Shown here piece after piece: positions 59,985 through 64,000 of a stretch of 64,000 nt of DNA. This stretch comes from CALMEC01 sp963706315 (GTDB lineage: Bacteria; Actinomycetota; Thermoleophilia; Miltoncostaeales; Miltoncostaeaceae). The translations under genes and the position numbers were made by a program. The stretch is from assembly GCA_963706315.1 (NCBI GenBank), contig CAVPMA010000013.1, forward strand, positions 186,001-250,000, read 5' to 3'. A model generated the notes under the pieces. The model searched no databases, had not been told where the DNA came from, and saw only the letters and a list, made by a program, of their open reading frames with translations. The first letter of the stretch is position 1, and each line of letters begins with the position of its first letter.

Positions 59985-61339
59985 CCTGCCGGGTTCGAGC
60001 GTCGGCGGGTAACGGCTCGCGAACGGCGTCCCTCCTTGACCCTCCGAGGACCCGCTGTGATCATCGTCCCGTGGCGGTGCTGGAGCGAGAGCGTGCGCGG
60101 CGCGGGAGCACACCGCCAGCCACCGGTCCGAGCCCGGATCATTCCCTTCGGGCTACCGGGGTTCTCGGGCTGCAGCGCACGATCGGCAACGCGGCGGTTG
60201 CGCGGCTGCTCGAGTCCGAACGGACCGAGCGAGGAGAGCGGCCTGAGCAGCCTCCCCCCGGGGGGCGGGCCACGTCCGCCGGTCTGCTGCGGCACGGGTC
60301 GAAGGGTGATGCCGTCAAACGGGCGCAGGAGCAGCTCAACGATCTCGGGGCGTCTCCCCAGCTCGATCCGGACGGAGACTTCGGCAGCCGGACCGAGTCG
60401 GCCGTACGGACGTTCCAGGCGGCGCACAACCTGCGCCCCGACGGGATCATCGGGGAGTTCACCTCGACGATGCTCACCAACGAGCATGCCCTGCACGGCG
60501 AGCGCGGCAGGAGCCAGCCCTGCCACACCCCCGACGACCCGGGTCCGGACACCGGGTTCGACGATGGGCCCGGCGGAGAGCCCCGGGCAGTGACCGGCCC
60601 GAAGGATCGCGTCGGCGACGGTCCCGCGGGCGACGAGAAGGTCATCGTCCGGCTCAGCGTCGAGACCGATCCGGCCAAGAAGAAGTCCGATGACGCCGAG
60701 GCCGCGGCCTTTGGCGGTGCCCAGGAGACCGCGCTCACGATCGCCGCCCTCGACGCGGTCCTCGCGAAGCACCCCAAGATCTCGACCCTGGGCCTGCTGT
60801 CACACGGGACCCCCGAAGGGAAGATCTTCATCGGCAACCAGCTGGTGAGCTTGGGCGAGCTCGCCGCCCAGTTGAAGGCGCGATCCGGCGGCGCGATCGG
60901 GAGCATCGTGTTCCTGGGCTGCAGCGTCGGCAACGACAAGGCCGGACTGGGCGACATCAAGGCGAGGCTCGGAGCGAAGAACAGCGAGGGCGCGAGCTGC
61001 AACCTCAGGACGCTGTCGGCGCCACCTGTTCCGGACGGCAAGGGCAAGCCGCTGCTCTCGGTGGCCGAGATCCGCGCCGCCGGCTCGCCCGACCCTGCGG
61101 AGGCCATCCGCAAGAACGCCAAGGCCGCGCTCGGCAGCGCATCCCGGACGGGTTGCATCTTCGGGTTCTCCCCTGCGGAGTCGATCGACTCGGTCCCCGA
61201 CGAGAAGGTCTTCAAGGCCTACGACGAACACAAGGGCGTGCTCACGGCCAAGTTCACGACCACCGGCGAGACCTGTTACGAGAACCTGAAGTACGACAAG
61301 CCCGACGACATCTCCGGCTGCAAGCGCGTCCAGGCATGA
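59981..61339 (+). CDS. GNxAV protein with PG-binding and DUF4347-like His/Cys-dyad domain
   Basis: A 452-residue protein. LQRTIGNAAVARLLE (about 63-77), then a peptidoglycan-binding domain (about 103-165; GLLRHGSKGDAVKRAQEQL, FGSRTESAVRTFQ), then an acidic linker. The C-terminal domain (about 220-450) has LGLLSHGTPEGKIFIG with His 275 and IVFLGCSVGND with Cys 314. The spacing matches the SHG/GC dyad of DUF4347 and caspase-like proteins, so a cysteine protease is plausible. The start is unsure: ATGA overlap at 59981 or GTG at 60071. Putative cargo. Confidence 0.65.
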   Translation: MTCRVRASAGNGSRTASLLDPPRTRCDHRPVAVLERERARRGSTPPATGPSPDHSLRATGVLGLQRTIGNAAVARLLESERTERGERPEQPPPGGRATSAGLLRHGSKGDAVKRAQEQLNDLGASPQLDPDGDFGSRTESAVRTFQAAHNLRPDGIIGEFTSTMLTNEHALHGERGRSQPCHTPDDPGPDTGFDDGPGGEPRAVTGPKDRVGDGPAGDEKVIVRLSVETDPAKKKSDDAEAAAFGGAQETALTIAALDAVLAKHPKISTLGLLSHGTPEGKIFIGNQLVSLGELAAQLKARSGGAIGSIVFLGCSVGNDKAGLGDIKARLGAKNSEGASCNLRTLSAPPVPDGKGKPLLSVAEIRAAGSPDPAEAIRKNAKAALGSASRTGCIFGFSPAESIDSVPDEKVFKAYDEHKGVLTAKFTTTGETCYENLKYDKPDDISGCKRVQA

Positions 61340-61372
61340 ACGAGGAGCGCGAGGCGTGATTGCGAGGCAAGA

Positions 61373-62485
61373 GTGAGCAGCATGGCACGGCGTCGCAGAC
61401 GAGCATCTCGGGCACGGCCCGATCCGCCGACGACGCAGCGGCTCGACACCCCCGATCCACGGGAGGCGATCGTGCGCCTCCAGCGGGCGGCGGGTAACCG
61501 GGCCGTCGCCCGATTCGTCCCCACGGGCGCAAGGGATGAGCACGATATCGATCCACGATGGCGGCCCCCGGGGGCAGGTCGCCGCCTCGAGCCTGAGGAG
61601 CGAGCCCCGGCCGAGGCGCTCACCGGCCATGATCTGAGCGACGTGCGGCTCCACACCGGCGAGGAGGCCGGGCGGCTTGCTGGCGCACAAGGCGCACGGG
61701 CGATCGCCGTCGGCGGGGACATCGCCCTGGCCACCGGCGCGTACCAGCCGGGGACGGTCGACGGCGACCGGCTGATCCTCCACGAGCTCCTGCACGTCGG
61801 CCAGCAGGCCGACGCGCTCGACGACGGCACAACGCCCGGCGCGCCCGCCCCGCCGGAACAGGAGGCCACGAAGGTGGCGGCGGCGCCCGACCTCGCCCCT
61901 GACGGGATCCTGCAGACAGCGGCGCCCGGGGTCCCCCAACTGCAGGTCGAGCAGGAGACCCAGCTGGAATGGGATCGCATCGCCCGCCTGTTCGAGAAGT
62001 CCGACGACCGGCCCGGACCGGTGCACCTCGCCGAAGGCCTGCTGGAGACGCTCCAGAAGGCCCACGACCTCCTCGGGAAGACCGAGACCATGCCGAAGGA
62101 GACAGGTCCAAGGCAGCGGATACGCGACGGTCGCGCCGCGATGCAGCGCATCGCAAACGATGTCGCCGAGCTCGTCGGCGGGATCGAGCCGGATACGTTG
62201 CGCGAAATCGTCGCCGGGCTGGAGGAAGCGGTCGACGGGCTCCACCGCCTCGAGCGGATGAAGGACCTCCGCCGCGACGGACGCGCCGCCGGGCAGTCGT
62301 TCGACCGGCTGTTCCAGGGTCTCGGCAAGGTTGGCGACCGTGTGCCGAGCGGCCGCTGGCAGGGAGAGCTCCGCCTGCTGGAGCGGCTGCGCGGCCTGTA
62401 TCCGGAGCTCTTCGCGGCGCTCGCCAAGAGCGCCGGGCGCGGATCAGCGAACGGCGCCGCCGCAGGCGGGGAGTCCGACGCGTGA
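61373..62485 (+). CDS. DUF4157 protein with GNxAV motif
   Basis: A 370-residue protein. Basic N-terminus, LQRAAGNRAVARFV (about 37-50), then a DUF4157 domain (LTGHDLSDVRLHTGEEAGRLAG, AIAVGGDIALATGAYQPG, HELLHVGQQ). The C-terminal about 200 residues are helical without a known motif (VHLAEGLLETLQKAHDLLG). Same architecture as the 55 kb DUF4157 protein with a longer tail. GTG start. Confidence 0.85.
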   Translation: MSSMARRRRRASRARPDPPTTQRLDTPDPREAIVRLQRAAGNRAVARFVPTGARDEHDIDPRWRPPGAGRRLEPEERAPAEALTGHDLSDVRLHTGEEAGRLAGAQGARAIAVGGDIALATGAYQPGTVDGDRLILHELLHVGQQADALDDGTTPGAPAPPEQEATKVAAAPDLAPDGILQTAAPGVPQLQVEQETQLEWDRIARLFEKSDDRPGPVHLAEGLLETLQKAHDLLGKTETMPKETGPRQRIRDGRAAMQRIANDVAELVGGIEPDTLREIVAGLEEAVDGLHRLERMKDLRRDGRAAGQSFDRLFQGLGKVGDRVPSGRWQGELRLLERLRGLYPELFAALAKSAGRGSANGAAAGGESDA

Positions 62486-62539
62486 TGGCCTGGTCCAGTG
62501 GGGATAGACTTGCCGTGATCACGAGCAGACGGGACGCTC

Positions 62540-63781
62540 ATGAACCCTGATCTCTTCGAGGTCGCAAGCGGGCGGGACGAGGGCACTCGGTTCACCCTGC
62601 GCGGTGGTGAGGCGCTGATCGGACGCGACCCGTCCCTCGACATCGTGATCACCGATCCGCGTGTCTCGCGCCGGCATGCCCGGGTGTTCCTCGACGGCGG
62701 CCTCGTCCTGATCGAGGACCTCGGCTCGACCGCCGGCACGGTTGTAAACGACGCGCACATCTCGCGACCCACGCCGCTGCAGCGCGCCGACCGTGTCCGA
62801 CTCGGGCTCACGGAGCTCGTGGTCGTGTGGGTCCCCGAGATCGCCGAGACGATCGTCACGCCCTCGGTCGGTCCGCCGCCGCAGCAGCCACCGGCCGATG
62901 CCGCGGCCGCGGCCCCGCAGGCAGCTCCTTCGCCGCCGCCCGCGCCCCCGCCGCCCGCGGCTCCGGTCGCGGACGCCCCCGTCGCCGAGTCGCCGGTCGT
63001 AGAGCCCCCGGTCGTGGAGGCACCCGCCGTGGAGGCTCCTGTCGATGAGGCACCACCACCCGCGGCAGCCGCGCCGCCAATACCCGAGGCGCCGCCCGCG
63101 CCCACCCCAGAGCCCTTCGCGGAACCTTCTGCCCCGGAACCGGACGAGGATGAGCCCCTCGCGGCCGCGTCGGTCGAGGAGTCACCGCCTCAGACCCCGC
63201 CGGAGCCCGAGCCCGAGAGGCCAGCGCCGGTCGCCGCCGAGCCGAGCCCCGACATCGATCCGTTCGCGCCCGGCCTGGACGAGGAGGAGGACGAGGACGC
63301 CTACGCGACGTTCACCAAGATCAAGGCGGTGACACCCGAACCCCCGCCCGTCGAGGTCGACGAGGAGCCAGCGCCGCAGCCCGTGGAGGTCGACGAGGAG
63401 TCGGCGCCGCAGCCCGTCGCCGAGGCGCCGGAGCCGGTGGCCATGTCATCGGAGCCGGCGCCCGCGGCCCCTGAGCCAACTCCGCTCGCGCCGGAGCGGG
63501 AGCCTTTTACCGCCTTCCAGGCGGCGGTCTCCCCCGCGCCCGTGGGCGAGCCGGCGGTCGTCGCGCCCCCCACCCCGCCCCCCGGTGAGCCGGCCGCCGC
63601 GCAGCCGGCCGAGGCGCCCGCTGCACCGGCTCCCGGGACAGAGACGCCGGACCCCGAGGCCGAGGCGAAACGGGAGCGCACCAAGGAGGCAGCCGAGGAC
63701 CTCGCCGACGCAGCGCTCAACACCCAATACAGCCGCATGCCGAGCTGGCTCGCCGGGTTCGTCCGGCTCTTCCGTAAGTAA
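62540..63781 (+). CDS. FHA-domain protein with long Pro/Ala/Glu-rich tail
   Basis: A 413-residue protein. FHA at about 1-98: GEALIGRDPSLDIVI, SRRHARVFLDG, LGSTAGTVVN. The remainder is Pro/Ala/Glu-rich and disordered, with YATFTKIK and FTAFQ motifs similar to the kinase GFxTF repeats, then a short basic/aromatic end (RMPSWLAGFVRLFRK) that could be an amphipathic membrane helix. It could be a scaffold reading kinase phosphorylation. Last gene of the right-hand cluster. Confidence 0.85.
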   Translation: MNPDLFEVASGRDEGTRFTLRGGEALIGRDPSLDIVITDPRVSRRHARVFLDGGLVLIEDLGSTAGTVVNDAHISRPTPLQRADRVRLGLTELVVVWVPEIAETIVTPSVGPPPQQPPADAAAAAPQAAPSPPPAPPPPAAPVADAPVAESPVVEPPVVEAPAVEAPVDEAPPPAAAAPPIPEAPPAPTPEPFAEPSAPEPDEDEPLAAASVEESPPQTPPEPEPERPAPVAAEPSPDIDPFAPGLDEEEDEDAYATFTKIKAVTPEPPPVEVDEEPAPQPVEVDEESAPQPVAEAPEPVAMSSEPAPAAPEPTPLAPEREPFTAFQAAVSPAPVGEPAVVAPPTPPPGEPAAAQPAEAPAAPAPGTETPDPEAEAKRERTKEAAEDLADAALNTQYSRMPSWLAGFVRLFRK

Positions 63782-63782
63782 C

Positions 63783-63802
63783 CGTTCCCGCCTGCCGGAA
63801 CG
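63783..63802 (+). terminator. Hairpin after the FHA gene
   Basis: CGTTCC pairs with GGAACG around an 8-base loop, directly after the stop codon. Six-base stem, no U-tract; a weak terminator candidate at the end of the cluster. Confidence 0.35.
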
Positions 63803-63932
63803 TTGCCACACGTCGGGGCGGGCGCCGGGGTTCCATGGAAGGACCGTCACGCACCCGGGCGACCTGGAAAGCATGCGCTCTGCGCGTACCTGGATGTTGA
63901 CTTCCGGTGACCGGCAAGGTTGGCTTGAACCC

Positions 63933-64000
63933 ATGGTCATCCCGCGCTGGCCGGCGATCGCGTTGGGCGTCCTCGCGACTGCCGCGTCGGTAGTCGCGCT
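63933..64000 (+). CDS. Start of a membrane or secreted protein, cut by the window end
   Basis: An ATG at 63933 opens a hydrophobic sequence (VIPRWPAIALGVLATAASVV), typical of a signal or first membrane helix. The ribosome site is weak. Only 22 residues are visible, so no family can be given. Confidence 0.35.
   Translation, partial: MVIPRWPAIALGVLATAASVVA

Overview
The window is very GC-rich, gene-dense chromosomal DNA with many GTG/TTG starts and purine-rich ribosome binding sites. With its family content (sigma-70 regulator, DUF2252, DUF3147, DUF4386, many Ser/Thr-kinase and FHA genes) this points to an actinomycete, perhaps of the Thermoleophilia/Solirubrobacter type. The phylum is a fair inference; the class is a guess. 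No integrase, transposase, CRISPR array or plasmid function was seen.

Region 1 (1-25.4 kb) is mixed housekeeping and accessory DNA: the start of a secreted von Willebrand A protein, a sigma factor with two small followers, several small membrane proteins, a SnoaL-like protein, a slipin, an alpha/beta hydrolase, a cNMP-binding/thioredoxin-reductase-like flavoprotein, DUF2252, an ASH-domain surface protein, a methyltransferase, one tRNA-Ala(UGC), an SDR epimerase, a degenerate GGDEF protein, an aldo/keto reductase coupled to a zinc-ribbon PAS protein, a secreted subtilase, a secreted glycosidase-like protein and a lipoprotein-like gene. Two decayed genes lie here (a monooxygenase-like gene at 5.7-6.0 kb and an alpha/beta hydrolase remnant at 16.1-16.4 kb). 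A protein at 15.5 kb carries the N-terminal GNxAV motif of the injection-system proteins further right.

Region 2 (26.2-63.8 kb) is a complete-looking extracellular contractile injection system (eCIS, phage-tail-like particle) locus. The structural operon runs leftwards from 55.8 to 37.0 kb: DUF4157 protein, AAA+ ATPase, DUF4157/OmpA protein, two YkgJ-type Cys-cluster proteins, DUF4255 (Pvc16-like) cap, receiver-like protein, sheath, tube 1, small assembly proteins including DUF6760, a 662-residue Pro/Ala-rich protein, tube 2, LysM protein, VgrG-like spike, gp25, baseplate J-like and tail protein I. A second leftward operon (36.9-29.6 kb) encodes a zinc-ribbon/PASTA/propeller membrane protein, a zinc-ribbon/FHA/PqqD-like/M50 protease and a two-domain peptidoglycan hydrolase. 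On the + strand, a LuxR response regulator stands divergent to a PAAR-like tip protein and a transmembrane Ser/Thr kinase. The right flank (+ strand, 56.1-63.8 kb) holds putative cargo or accessory proteins sharing the GNxAV motif: a 1308-residue amphipathic protein, a PG-binding protein with a His/Cys-dyad DUF4347-like domain and a DUF4157 protein. It ends with an FHA protein.

Together the locus couples an eCIS to a phospho-signalling set (kinase, two FHA proteins, PASTA sensor, receiver-like protein) and to cell-wall hydrolysis and intramembrane proteolysis. No tail-fibre gene was recognised. This fits an intracellular or membrane-anchored particle whose assembly or firing is controlled by cell-wall or kinase signals, which is inference.
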